Source of the DNA: Protea cynaroides
Lineage: Eukaryota; Streptophyta; Magnoliopsida; Proteales; Proteaceae
Direction of reading: 5' to 3'
Length of the DNA stretch: 64,000 nucleotides
NCBI GenBank assembly: GCA_028583415.1
Contig: CM053272.1
Coordinates: 47,906,685-47,970,684, forward strand
Numbering within the stretch: position 1 is the stretch's first letter; each line of letters begins with the position of its first letter. The notes under the pieces are model-generated. The model searched no databases and was not told where the DNA came from. It saw only the letters and a list, made by a program, of their open reading frames with translations. The translations under genes were made by a program, and so were the position numbers. Positions 21,800 to 32,892 of this stretch are shown here, one piece after another.

Positions 21800-23950
21800 G
21801 GCTCCATTTGGCTGCAGGGAAAGTGAACCAAAGGGAAGTTGTTTTCTCTTTTCAGTTGTTTGGTTGCATGCGAAATAAAGTGAAATTAATTTGACAGGTT
21901 ATTTGGTTGGTTGTAAATTGGTGTAAAATTTTAAAGAATTATACACCAACCCACTTTAATAAGTTGTAACCAACCAGACCATCGCCATTTGCTTTAGCCC
22001 ATTTAATAAATTATCTATTTTAATAAATGAACCCACCACTATCTATTACAAGGGATGTCAATCTGACATCATTATCCAATAGTCCTGTATTTGATACATT
22101 TGAACCCATGGAAAGGTATATGTTCTTTGATTAGTGAAAGAATTCTTGCATCAAAGCTAAATTATATTAAATGATTTATAATATTTTAAAACAATCTCAC
22201 AACCATTTGTCAATTCATCTAAGTTGTGATCAATATTTTGAAATTTAATAGTCATCATCAATGAAATTAGAACTTCTTTCAAGTTGCAATAAGAATGCAA
22301 AAATGACAAAAGATTTTCTTGGCCATCTTAACATCCAGTCAGCCATGTGTTAGGATCATTTTGACTTTGTTATATGGTTTTGATAGATGCATGTATATTT
22401 ATTGTACATGTCTCAAACTAAAGATATGTTAGGTAATCTCCCCAACCAAGAATTCAGAACATGACTACTAAGAGAACCTTTTTTTTGTTTTTTTATTGAA
22501 ACCTGTAGAAAGCACTTTTTAAGAACTAAATGCTTAGATGGTCTTTAGAGACGAACCAACCTCGTATTTATAATAAAAGAGTTACAAAAGACTAAACATA
22601 CTCACAACAAAGAGTCAACAATAGGAGAGTTAGAATCTAGGAAGGAAACTCTAACCCTAATTTAAAAAAGTTGAAATTATGCAGGAACTAAAAAAATTAC
22701 CCTCCCAAGACCGACTCCAAATAGGAATAGGTTAAATGGGATGGACCAGATCACTATGCTCTTGTGGGCCACATATCACAACGAAACCAAATGTCCTCAA
22801 AGAAGGCAAGTAACAAGTTAAATTGCACAAAAATAATCGCATATTGAAGAATCTTCAAAATTTAAATATATTTTTAGGGAAGTGTTCTGTAGGCTGCCAA
22901 CTTATGGGAGGGAACCCTAAGCTACACCAATCAATAGGTGGGAATTGGTATCATCAATAGGGACCACAAGATCAGGGAGGAGAGAAAAAAAATTCAAAAA
23001 AGTGTTAGTTATGTAAGGTGGCATGGGAAAGAATCTCCAAGCTGCCTAACTCAGTTAGTCACAATAACCTAAGTTTTCATCCCCTTGATTTATAATTGGG
23101 CTGTTTTTGCCCTTGATGCTCAACCTGATCCGAGCGCACCCTGCTCCAACTTGTTGCCACTTCCAATACATTGTATCTTCATGGTCAAGTTTAGCCAAAG
23201 CAATTAAAGATTTACAACAAGGAGATTGCTAAACTGGTTATCAGACAATCAACATGCTAACCTAAGTTTTCCTCCAAATTTGGTGTTAAGTGCCTAATCC
23301 ACAACATATAATAATTATAAAACAAATGACTTTAACAGAAAAAAGAGCCTAATAGTTCCAATATATATAAGGTTCCAAGATAAAAATCACATTCTCATGA
23401 CCCTAACAATATGCCAAATCCCAACAGCATATCCCCTTAAAATCTGACAATTCAACCTACATTTATTTTCCTTGCAACTTTGAACTTTCTTTCTTGGGAG
23501 TGTCTCAATGATACCTCTATAGGTGCATTTAGAATCCGGTGCCTTTTTTTTTTTTGTCCCAATGTTCCTTGTCTTATTCTAAAAGATGACTTCCATAAAG
23601 GATGATAATGGATTTTCAAGCTAATTTGGAACCATCTGCCCCAAGACAAGGTACAACTGTTAAGAAGGGTACATGATCAATAGAACTTGGCTGGATCTGG
23701 GCTGGGATAGTGGCTCCCAGCAAAGAAAAATACTGCGCTAACACAACAAGAAAACTACTGCGGTACCATGCCGTGAATCAGAATCGTAAGAAAAATCAGA
23801 AGCCGTTTCAGGCGCCAAATCTTAATGTGGAAGAGTTTCATCCGCCGAAGACTCCACGTCTGGAGACGTATCAAAGGAATAGACATCACAAAGCATTCCC
23901 TGCAAAGGTCTTGGTATGTATGGGCATTCTGGGCAGGTCTTGGTATGTAT
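21800..23950. other. AT-rich non-coding stretch
   Basis: No coding region is supported. 21803-21985 looks MITE-like (ggctccatttggctgcagg at the left, ttgtaaccaaccagacc at the right) but the inverted match is weak and there is no TSD. 22540-22680 looks like decayed LTR sequence on the minus strand (tataaatacgaggttggtt). Poly-T runs lie at 22480 and 23544. I see nothing else. Confidence 0.3.
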
Positions 23951-23959
23951 GTAGGAATG

Positions 23960-24150
23960 TAATAGTTACAAAGTGCTCCTCCCAGTCTCCTCCTTTGGCT
24001 CCCATGTTGATCTGGTACGCTATCTCCAAAGCCACATCATGGGCTGGCATATCCACTGCAAAACCTATCGGAGTGACAACAGCATTGGAAGGACAATGAC
24101 CATCTTGAAAAAGATCAGCCTTTCTCTAGCAATCCTGATGATGCAAACCT
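23960..24150 (-). pseudogene. Unrecognised protein-like fragment
   Basis: The minus strand has a protein-like run without stops of about 55 codons, including D-G-H-C-P-S-N-A-V-V-T-P-I-G-F-A and D-M-P-A-H-D-V-A-L-E-I-A-Y-Q, with a stop just before it. Composition looks like real protein rather than noise, but I do not recognise a family. It may be an exon remnant or part of an unidentified element. The surrounding 24150-24830 has no other coding signal. Confidence 0.3.
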
Positions 24151-24834
24151 CCTTTAGTGGGTTTTGACAAACTGCAAGCCCTTTCCTCCCCCTTGATGTT
24201 TTATTTCGGAATTATGCCTCAGATACCCATTTTACCATGGAGATGGGGAAGAACCAAATGTCACCAACCTGCCGGCACTACAGTTTCTGCATCAAGACCG
24301 CAGTCTCATATTGTAGAGCCAATTCTGCCATGCTCTGTTTGTTATGCAAGTCCACTGGTGCCGTTGCATTCTAGGTGAACACCGCAGTTGCCAGTAGCAG
24401 AAAGGGTCTCCTATAATTTCTGCAGCAAAACCTTTCCCTAACGGGTGTTTTTTTTCAACTTCTTTTTCCAATAAAATTCTGCACCAGTACTAGCTGCCAT
24501 CTTCCAGAAGATTTCGCCCTCCATGTTTCTGCAATTGTTTCTCTAATTTCTGTACGCAATACAGAGCAAACTCCCCCACTCCAGTGACCTCTGCAAGCCA
24601 CCCATTGGAAACCGTGACTTCCTCTTTTAAAGAACTGCAAAAGGCCTATGATCTGATTGCAACCTCTTCCCACCAGCAAATTAACTTCTGCAACCTACCC
24701 AGGCTTTTAACTTCTGCACCGGTAAATGGCGTTTAAGGGATCCCCTGTGATTTTGAGTAGAAAAACTTAACATGTCGCCTGAGCTTGTGCATTGGATGAG
24801 AGGCCGACATTGGCAGCTTGGTTTGAGATGGGTC

Positions 24835-25188
24835 TGTAATACTGTAAAAGAGAAAAAACCAAAGAAAGAGACCAATAGAAAGGAGAGAAATGGTGGAGAG
24901 GGGGAGAGATTGATTGTGTTTATCTCCTCGTATCCCTCTACTATTTATAATCAATTAGGCAGCCCATGTACAACTATTGACAGTCCATATACAGCTGTAT
25001 ATACAGTCAATATACTACTGTCTATGTACAGTCCATATACAGCTGTCCATATACAGCCAATGTACTGCTATCCATGTACAGTCCATATACAGCTCTGTCC
25101 ATATACAACCAATGCACCACTAAGACACACCTAAGACTTAGTCATCATAAGACAAAGAAAGGAAAGATTAAAGATTGTAGTCTTAACA
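24835..25188 (-). repeat. 3' LTR of copia E2
   Basis: It is 354 bases and carries an imperfect tandem array (about 24960-25115) built of gtccatatacagctg and catgtacag-like pieces. On the + strand it starts TGTAATACTG and ends CTTAACA. The partner LTR differs at scattered positions. Confidence 0.95.
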
Positions 25189-25199
25189 CTCCCCCTCAA
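25189..25199 (-). other. Polypurine tract of copia E2
   Basis: On the minus strand it reads TTGAGGGGGAG, directly before the 3' LTR. It lies within the last few codons of the RNase H reading. Confidence 0.85.
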
Positions 25200-26918
25200 G
25201 CTGGGGCATATATGTCATTGAGACCCAGCTTGGAACACTGGAGAAGAAAAGTTTCCTTGAACAGAGCTTTTGTAAACATGTCACCGAGTTGTGAACTGGA
25301 GTGAGTAAATGGGGTAGAGACCACTTTACGCATTACAGCATCCCGAACAAAGTGGCAGTCAACTTCTATATGCTTGGTCCTTTCCTTGAACACTGGATTA
25401 CTGGCAATGTGAATAGTTGCTTGATTATCACAATACATAGGAATAGGTTAAGTGATTGGAAACCCCAGTTCACCCAAAATATTCTTCACCCACATAAGTT
25501 CTGCAGTAGTTTGAGCCATAGCCCGATACTCAGCCTCAGCACAGGATCGAGCAATAGTAGTTTGCTTTTTGTTGCGCCATGTGATGAGGTTCCCTCCAAG
25601 GAATGTACAGTAACCAGTAGTTGAACGTCGATCATTATCAGCCCCAGGCCAATCAGCGTCAGAATAACCACAGAGTTCAATGTTACTATGAGACCGATAA
25701 AGTAACCCTTTACCGGAAGCACCCTTGAGATATCGTAATATGCGACATGCAGCTTCCCAATGAACTTGTTTTGGAACCTGCATAAATTGACTAACGACTC
25801 CCACAACATAGGATATGTCAGGCCTGGTGATAGTAATATAAAGTAGCTTGCCAACAAGACGACGATACTAATGGACATCTGCATAATCCTCCCCATCACA
25901 GGTAGCAAGTTTGAGATGAAGATCCATAGGAGTGTCAATTGGTTTACACTCAAGCATACCGGTGTCAGTGAGGAGATAAATAATATACTTTCTTTGGAAG
26001 AGACTAACACCTTTGGGGCTTCGAACTACTTCAATGCCAAGGAAGTAACGAAGCACACCCAAATCCTTCATCTGAAAATGTTGATGGAGATAGACTTTCA
26101 TTTCATCAATACCCTGTAAGTCATCTCCAGAAACAATGATGTCATCAACATAGACCACAAGGATAACTACCTTGGAATTGCGACGACGAACAAAAACAAA
26201 GTGATCAGTATAACAATGTGCGAATCCATAATCAACCAAAACCTTAGTAAACTTGTCGAACTATGCCCGAGGCGACTGTTTTAATCCATAAATAGCCTTA
26301 TGGAGCTTACACACTCAAGTGTCCCCCTGAGCAACATACCCCGGAAGTTGCTTCGTATAGACCTCCTCCTGTAAGTCTGCATATAAAAAGGCGTTCTTGA
26401 CATCCAACTGAAAAAGAGGCCAATCCAAATTGACGGCAAGTGTGATAAGAATCCAAACAGAATTAAGCCAAGCAATGGGTGAAAAAGTTTCAAAATAATC
26501 CAATCCATATGTTTGAGTAAACCCTTTTGCAACCAAGCGATCTTTGAGACGCTCCACTGATCCATTAGGATTATATTTTACAGTAAAAATCCACCTACAG
26601 CGAACCACATCCTTCCCCAGGGCAATTCCGAAGGGACCAGGTATTCCGTGAAAAAATAGCATCCATCTCGGCATCCATAGCCCGTTTCCACTCAGGTCGG
26701 GATAATGCCTCAGTATGAGAGGTTGGAACATCTGTATGAGCTAAGGCATAGGCAAAGTTTTGGTCCAACACAGGAAAGTGAGAAGTAGAGACATAATGAG
26801 CCTTAGGATATAATGGGAACTGAGTGCAAGAGCGTGTACCTTTCCGTAATGCAATAAGGAGATCATCCGACGAAGGCTGCGAGGAGGATGGGGCTGAGAC
26901 TGGAGTGACGACTGGCAC
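25196..26918 (-). pseudogene. Copia E2 reverse transcriptase and RNase H (broken)
   Basis: The RT entry is at 26918-26595, with A-L-R-K-G-T-R and M-D-A-E-M-D-A-I. One frame then runs from about 26731 to 25196 with a few stops. It holds C-R-W-I-F-T-V-K, G-F-T-Q-T-Y-G-L-D-Y, Q-L-D-V-K-N-A-F-L and V-V-Y-V-D-D-I-I (the intact YVDD box, near 26140). RNase H follows with Y-S-D-A-D-W, A-E-A-E-Y, Y-C-D-N-Q and K-H-I-E-V-D-C-H-F-V-R-D. Stops lie near 26315, 26240, 25868 and 25446. The RT copies the element's RNA; RNase H removes the template. Confidence 0.95.
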
Positions 26919-26960
26919 CTGGTCAGGGACAGCAACTGCATTCCGACGACGTTGATATAC

Positions 26961-27940
26961 CTATAGTGGGGCCTCAACAGTAGTCGACTCAGGAGCGAGA
27001 GAGGAAGGCAAACTAGGATCCTGGATTAAGACCGGAACTGGTGGATCGGGGTATGGAACAGGGTAATAGGGTGTATGTTCGAAAAAGGTGACATCAGCAC
27101 TTACCACTTGGCGCCTCGTCTGAGGGTCATAACAACGATACCCCTTTTGAGTGCGAGAGTAACCAATAAACACACTTGATAGCACGAGGCGATAATTTAT
27201 CAAGTCCAGGACGAAGGTCGTGTACATAGCAGGTGCATCCAAAAGTACGAGGAGGGATGACAAACAGAGGAGATGATGGATAAAGCAAAGATATGGGAGT
27301 TTGATTCTGAAGAACTGAAGACGGCATGCGATTGATCAAATAGCAAACAGTCAACACAGCATCACCCCAAAAAATATCGAGGCAAATGCATATGAAGGAG
27401 AAGAGAACGAGCAACCTCTAATAAGTGACGGTTTTTACGTTCTGCAACTCCATTCTGTTGAGGAGTGTAAGAACAACTAGTCTGATGAATGACACCTTTG
27501 GATGCACAAAATAAGGAGATAGCAGTCTGAGTGTATTCAAGAGCATTGTCAGATCGAAAAATCTTAATGCCAATATCAAATTGATTCTTTATTTCGAAAT
27601 AAAATTGTTTGAATACAGAAAGGAGCTCAGAGCGATCCTTTAGCAAATATAACCAAGTAGTTCTAGAGTAATCATCCACAAATGTGACAAAATAGGTAAA
27701 ACCAGAACGACTCTTGACCTTAATGGGACCCCAAATATCAGAATGGACTAAGGAAAAAGGAGTTGTACTTCTAGGTATATTATGTGAAGGGAAAGAGGAA
27801 CGGTGGTGTTTTCCTAATTGACATGCATCGCACTCAAGTGTATTGACATTTTTGCAACTAGGAACCATGAGTTGAAGGTGAGAGAGAGAAACATGACCCA
27901 ACCGAACATGCCAAAGCATTGGTGAAACCTTAGTGGTAGT
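26961..27940 (-). pseudogene. Copia E2 integrase (broken)
   Basis: The N-terminal zinc site (L-W-H-V-R-L-G-H...C-D-A-C-Q-L-G-K) is near 27900-27820. The catalytic core has H-S-D-I-W-G-P, F-R-S-D-N-A and Q-N-G-V-A-E-R-K-N, so the D, D and E are all kept. Frameshifts near 27375 and 27190 divide the C-terminal part. That part holds G-Y-S-R-T-Q-K-G-Y-R-C-Y, a sequence style shared with copia E4 and E5 in this window. Confidence 0.95.
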
Positions 27941-28225
27941 AAGTGCAGCGGTAGAGGATGGGATGGTGTCTAAGTAATACAGTCCGTCCTTCTCATGCCC
28001 CCCACCAAGCGTCGCCTTTGTCTAAAGATCATGAAATACACAACAGGTAGGGAAAAAGGTGACGGAACAATTTAAGGTTTTAGCCAAAGAGCTAACGGAT
28101 AGTAAATTCATGGGTAGACGAGGGACATGAAGCACAGATGAAAGAGATAAACTAGGGGATAGAGAAACAGTTCCCATACCAAAAACATTGGTAGCGGAGC
28201 CATCAGCAAGGTAAACATTGGACGG

Positions 28226-29365
28226 TTACACAGAATGAGTAAAAGAATAAAATACAGATGACTTACCAGTCATATGAGACGAGGCTCCCGAGTCAATAAC
28301 CCAAGGAGTAGAGGCCATAGATGCAAAGAAGGCAGCATTACCTGTATGCGCCAAAGTAGCAGTGGGTAGAGCATTACCGTAAGTATCCAACTGATTGAGG
28401 TGAGCCAACAGATTATGAAAATCATCCTTGGATAATGTAACAGTGGAAGAGGAACCTCCATCAACAAAAGGGTCAGGTGCGGGGTTATCACTCTCGGATG
28501 TAACAACACCGGCTACCTGAGAAGGAGACCTTGAATTCCATTGAAGAAGCTTACCATTTTTCACCCAACAACGATCAATAATGTGGTTCTGTTTACCACA
28601 ATAAGAACAGATACGCATTGAAGCATCACCTCGACCACCACGACCTTTGCCAAAGCTACCACGACCTCTGCCAGAGCTACCACGACCTTGGTTGCTATTA
28701 GAAGTGAACAAGGCAGAGTTGTCATTGGTAGTAATGTTGTTGGACTTGGAGAAATTAGGATTGACAATACGCTGAACACGGCAGAAGATCTCATTTAAGG
28801 TTGGAACTTTATCTCCAGCAAGCAATTGGCTTTTAAGAGGCTGCAACTCAAAACTGAGACCAGACAGAAATGTTGCTACCTGAAATTCTGCACGCTGAGC
28901 CTTCAAAGTATTGAAGTCAGTAGTAAGGGGCTGATGGACATTCAGTTCTTCCCAGATTCCTTTGAGAGAGCTATAAAATTCCGCAATAGACCTGTCTCCC
29001 TGTTTACAATTGAATAGACGTTCATATAAGTCATAAACCCGAGATAAGTTTGTCTCTTGAGAGAAGCTCCCCTGTAAGTCATTCCAAACGCCCTTGGCTG
29101 TTGTGTAAAACATGACATTGGCAGCCACAGAAGGTTCCATACTATTAAACAACCAAACCATGACAGTAGCATTCTCGCAGGTCCAAGTGCCATATGTCGA
29201 ATCCTTGGAATCCAGGGGATCATCGTATATATAAGCTAACTTATCTCAAGCAGTGAGATAGATGGTCACAGCTTGCTTCCACAGCAGAAAATTAGATGAG
29301 CCAACCAATTTGATTGAAGTAATTTGGACATGAACACCATCCACATGATTCTTAGATTCAGTCAT
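28226..29365 (-). pseudogene. Copia E2 gag and protease start (broken)
   Basis: A plausible start codon lies at 29365. The capsid reading has V-G-S-S-N-F-L-L-W-K-Q-A, an in-frame TGA at 29243-29245, and then a long open run to the knuckle C-S-Y-C-G-K-Q-N-H-I-I-D-R-C near 28600. The protease D-S-G-A-S-S-H-M-T follows near 28285. A TAA stop at about 28224 interrupts the protease, and the same frame continues toward the integrase with one more stop. Glycine/arginine-rich sequence precedes the knuckle. Confidence 0.95.
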
Positions 29366-29866
29366 GTTTGGAAAATAACCAAAACAAGAAAGAGATATAT
29401 TTGGCCAGAATTTTACTATTGTAGCAATGGGATATCCTTCCAAAAAAAAAATTGCTTCTTATCTTTCACTGCTACAGAGGAACAACCTGTAGTACAGGAA
29501 TGAATACCAACAAAAAACTGCTGAATAAGATGAGTTAAAAATACCAGGTAACGCTGGTGGCTGAAAACATTGATATATAAAAAAAATATATCGGGCTGAA
29601 GAAAGAATAGCTCTTCAACATAAGCAATGGAAAGCAATGGAATAGAAACACACAAAAAATTCAAGAATTGTGCATCATTCGCAGAACTGATGAAGAACAG
29701 ATTCCAAACAAATACCGTATTGAGATCCCATGTTAATCGACTCCATCTTATCGAGGTTTGAGTCTAGAATTCATGGGACAAAATTAGGAAAAGAGAAGAG
29801 GAGAGAGAACCGAAATAGACTCTCAAACCAGCAACCAAAAACTTGCAGCAGAAGTTTATTAACCTC

Positions 29867-29878
29867 GCTCTGATACCA
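29867..29878 (-). other. Primer binding site of copia E2
   Basis: The minus strand reads TGGTATCAGAGC, adjacent to the 5' LTR with no gap, complementary to initiator tRNA-Met. Confidence 0.95.
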
Positions 29879-30231
29879 TGTAGTACTATAAAAGAGAAAA
29901 AAACCAAAGAAAGAGACCAATAGAAAGGAGAGAAATGGTGGAGAGGGGGAGAGATTGATTGTGTTTATCTCCCCCTATCCCTCTACTATTTATAATCAAT
30001 TAGGCAGCCTATGTACAACTATCGACAGTCCATATACAACTGTATATACAGTCAATATACTGCTGTCCATGTACAGTCCATATACAGCTGTCCATATACA
30101 GCCAATGTACTACTATCCATGTACAGTCCATATACAGCTGTCCATATACAACCAATGCACAACGAAGACACACCTAAGACCTAGTCATCATAAGACAAAG
30201 AAAGGAAAGATTAAAGATTGTAATCTTAACA
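29879..30231 (-). repeat. 5' LTR of copia E2
   Basis: 353 bases, matching 24835-25188 closely, including the internal gtccatatacagctg-type tandem pieces. On the + strand it starts TGTAGTACTA where the partner has TGTAATACTG. Confidence 0.95.
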
Positions 30232-30244
30232 GGTCGTTCAAAGC

Positions 30245-30748
30245 TTGATGGTTGGGTGTTGGGTTGGCTTGGCCCTATGGCATCAGCCCTGTAGCAGCCA
30301 ACCCAGCGCCAACATTGAGGAATTGAATATTTCCGACCGCACACCTCCTTGTGAAGTTCAGGAAATTAATATCCTTGACAGGTTGAAGCCACAAATTACG
30401 GAAGTAGATTATGTGTGGTCATGGTGCATGCCATATTTGCTATTTTCATTTCTGTGGTGGAGATTACCAAATATGGGGTTTAGATCAGTTTAAATGGTAA
30501 AGAAGGAATTTGTTCCAAGAAGGAAGCTACTGGTTCTTACTTCGAACAGTAGAGAAAACGTCATATGTTTTAGATTGATTGCAATGAATCCCACTCATGT
30601 TAAAACAATTCAACGATTCTTAGATTTAGTTTCTGGGATTCCAATGAATGATCAAGGTTCTCTTCTGCCAGGAGAACAACCCTCGTCAGAATACAAGCTC
30701 CCTTGCGATGGCCGCAAAGTTCCATATCTGAGCCATAGTTTCCAATAG
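30245..30748 (+). other. Two open stretches in one frame, unrecognised
   Basis: Two open runs of 82 and 84 codons share one frame and are separated by a single TAA at 30491-30493. The first has a short hydrophobic segment near its end (Y-V-W-S-W-C-M-P-Y-L-L-F-S-F-L-W-W). The second has no domain I recognise. This could be a host pseudogene or chance. The DNA lies between copia E2 and copia E3 and has no other feature. Confidence 0.2.
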
Positions 30749-30864
30749 TAGCAGTGAGTTTTGTCTTCATCGTATGGGGGAGTTTTGGATTGTTGTGGCA
30801 TATTGAATGGAAGTGGGTGGCTGACTAGGAGAAGCTTGAGGGTTGGAAAGAGCAAAGTGAGGCA

Positions 30865-31174
30865 TGTTAGAAATACAGCAAGAAAGAGAATGCAATAAAT
30901 GGTATTTCTTGATGATGTTCAATGACAATGAATGTATAGGTATCTAAGGATGCATTGACCCTCTAACTCTGCTAAAACCAACTAACAGATTTAGTGGGAG
31001 TACATGTGATAATGGTGTGTGTGGTGTTGTGGTTAGTTACAACCACTGCAATGTGACAATGCGGGGATGATGGTTACACATGGATATCAGTAGGTTACAC
31101 ATGGATATCGGTAGTGGATATGGTTACAGATGGATATCGTTAGTGGGGATATTCCTTAACAGTCCCCCACAAAT
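30865..31174 (-). repeat. 3' LTR and polypurine tract of copia E3
   Basis: The LTR is 30865-31161 (297 bases; TGTTAGAAAT...TCCTTAACA on the + strand). The tract on the minus strand, ATTTGTGGGGGAC, occupies 31162-31174. A repeated ggttacacatggatatc(g/a)gtag unit near 31070-31145 makes this copy longer than the other LTR. Confidence 0.93.
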
Positions 31175-32685
31175 GTAACATTGTCGGCCGAACTTTGCAT
31201 TTGTCCCGAAGCCAGCGGCACCATGCAGATGCCAATAGTTTGGTGAGTGAATCCGCTAGCTGGTCATGAGAGAAGATGCCGAACCTATAAGAGCTTTCGT
31301 TGAACAAGATCCCGTACAAAATGGAAATCAATTTCAATGTGCTTGGTTCTTGCGTGGAACACGAGATTTGAAGAAAGATACGTAGCCCCCATATTGTCAC
31401 ACCATAATATAGGGGGTCTAGGAAGACGACATCCTATATCATGGAAGAAATAACGAAGCCAGGAAACCTCGGCAGCTGCATTAAAGAGTGCCTTATATTT
31501 GGCTTCAGTACTGGAGCAAGCTACAATCTGATGTTTGTGAGAGCTCCAGGAAATGAGATTGAAACCAAGGAAAATAGAGTAACCGCCAATGGACCGCCGA
31601 TCATCAGGGCAACTGGCCCAATTGGCATCTGAAAATGCGGATAGAAAGCCGTGCGAAGAACGCTGATAATGCAGACCATAATCAATGGTTCCTTTTATAT
31701 ACCAAAGTATATGTTTAACAGCCGACCAGTGCGCAGCAGTGGGTGCCTGCATGAATTGAGACACCTTGTTCATGGAGAACGAGATGTCGGGCCTTGTGAA
31801 GGTTAGATATTGGAGCACGCCTACCACACTGCGAAATTCTGTAGCATCGGGTAGAGGGTCCCCACCAGTTTTGAGATTGTACGGGTGATGGCCATTGGTG
31901 TAGTAACCAGTTTAGCATCTAACATCTTAGTCCAATGGAGTAGATCATGGATATATTTTCGCTAAGAGATAACCATACCTGTGGAAAGATAAGATGCTTT
32001 AAGACCCATAAAATGCTTGAACCGACCAAGGTCCTTGATAGGAAATGCCATTTTAAGAGGCACAAGAATGCTGTCAATAAGTTCCCTCTTGTTCGAGACC
32101 AGTAGGATGTCATCTGTGTAAATAAGTATGAGGATGACATTGCCTTTGTGGTGATGTACAAACAAAGAAGTGTCGGCCTTGGCTTGATGAAAGCCCAATT
32201 CAAGACGGCGAGAGCTGAGGTGAGAGTACCAAGCTCGAGGAGCCTGTTTCAGACCATAGAGAGCTTTATAAAGCTTGCAAATATGATTTGGAAAATTAGG
32301 ATGTGCGAACCCAGGTGGTTGAGCCATATAGACGTCCTCATTCAAAAACCCATCGAGGAACACATTTTGAATGTCAATTTGACGGATAGGCCAACCATTT
32401 GTTGTAGCCAGTGCAAGTATGGTGCAGACAGTCGTCGGTTTGACAATAAGACTAAAAGTGTCCTCGTAGTAAATGTCGGGTTGCTGATGAAAGCCCTCGG
32501 CAACAAGATAGGCTTTATAACGATCAATAGAGCCATCGGGTTGGCCTTTAATGCGAAATACCCACTTACATCCAACGAGATTATGATGGCTGGTTGCAGG
32601 GTCGAGAGACCAAGTGCCGTTACGTAGTAAAGCATTAAACTTGTCATTCATTGCTTGGCGCCAGTGCAGGCTGCGACATGCTTGA
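31175..32685 (-). pseudogene. Copia E3 reverse transcriptase and RNase H (broken)
   Basis: RT runs from 32685 with Y-S-Q-A-C-R-S-L-H-W-R-Q-A-M, V-G-C-K-W-V-F-R-I-K, Q-I-D-I-Q-N-V-F-L and Y-G-L-K-Q-A-P-R-A-W. The catalytic box is Y-T-D-D-I-L-L (a V-to-T change, both Asp kept). A stop is near 31962 and a frame change follows. RNase H (31285-31827) has F-S-D-A-N-W, S-T-E-A-K-Y, W-C-D-N-M and K-H-I-E-I-D-F-H-F-V-R-D. The upstream boundary is exactly the gypsy insertion: the conserved C-Y-S-Q-A motif is cut there and its first residues are found at 42605. Confidence 0.93.
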
Positions 32686-32871
32686 CTATATGTCAGCACC
32701 CCGATTTTGCCACTGCGGGGATCTCCGCTCTCGTTTGGACACCATGTGCAATGAGAGGGGTGTATCAATCCAAAAAAAAATGAAATGATAAAAAAATATA
32801 ATAAAAAAAATAAATAAAAATTTCAGAAAATAAATTAATGAAAAAAAAAGAAAAAAAGAAGAAAACGGTTA

Positions 32872-32892
32872 TATATATATATATATATATAT
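32872..32892. repeat. (AT)n microsatellite
   Basis: A run of about ten TA dinucleotides within the left part of the gypsy LTR. Confidence 0.9.

Larger units (their letters stand above)
24835..30231 (-). mobile_element. Copia E2, LTR retrotransposon with both LTRs, mutated
   Basis: LTRs at 24835-25188 and 29879-30231 flank a minus-strand gag-pol. The four bases GGTC lie directly outside both ends (24831-24834 and 30232-30235), consistent with a 4-bp or eroded 5-bp TSD. The primer site (29867-29878) and polypurine tract (25189-25199) are both in place. Total size is 5.4 kb. Gag, protease, integrase, RT and RNase H are all recognisable, with several stops and at least two frameshifts in the integrase tail. 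It inserted in non-coding DNA. Confidence 0.95.

Noticed and set aside
21803..21985. MITE with ggctccatttggctgc and ggtctggttggttaca ends
   Set aside because: The inverted match is only about 10 of 16 bases and there is no TSD; not strong enough to list as an element.
22540..22800. Decayed LTR on the minus strand
   Set aside because: A TATA-like box and style suggest it, but no ends, TSD or primer site could be found.
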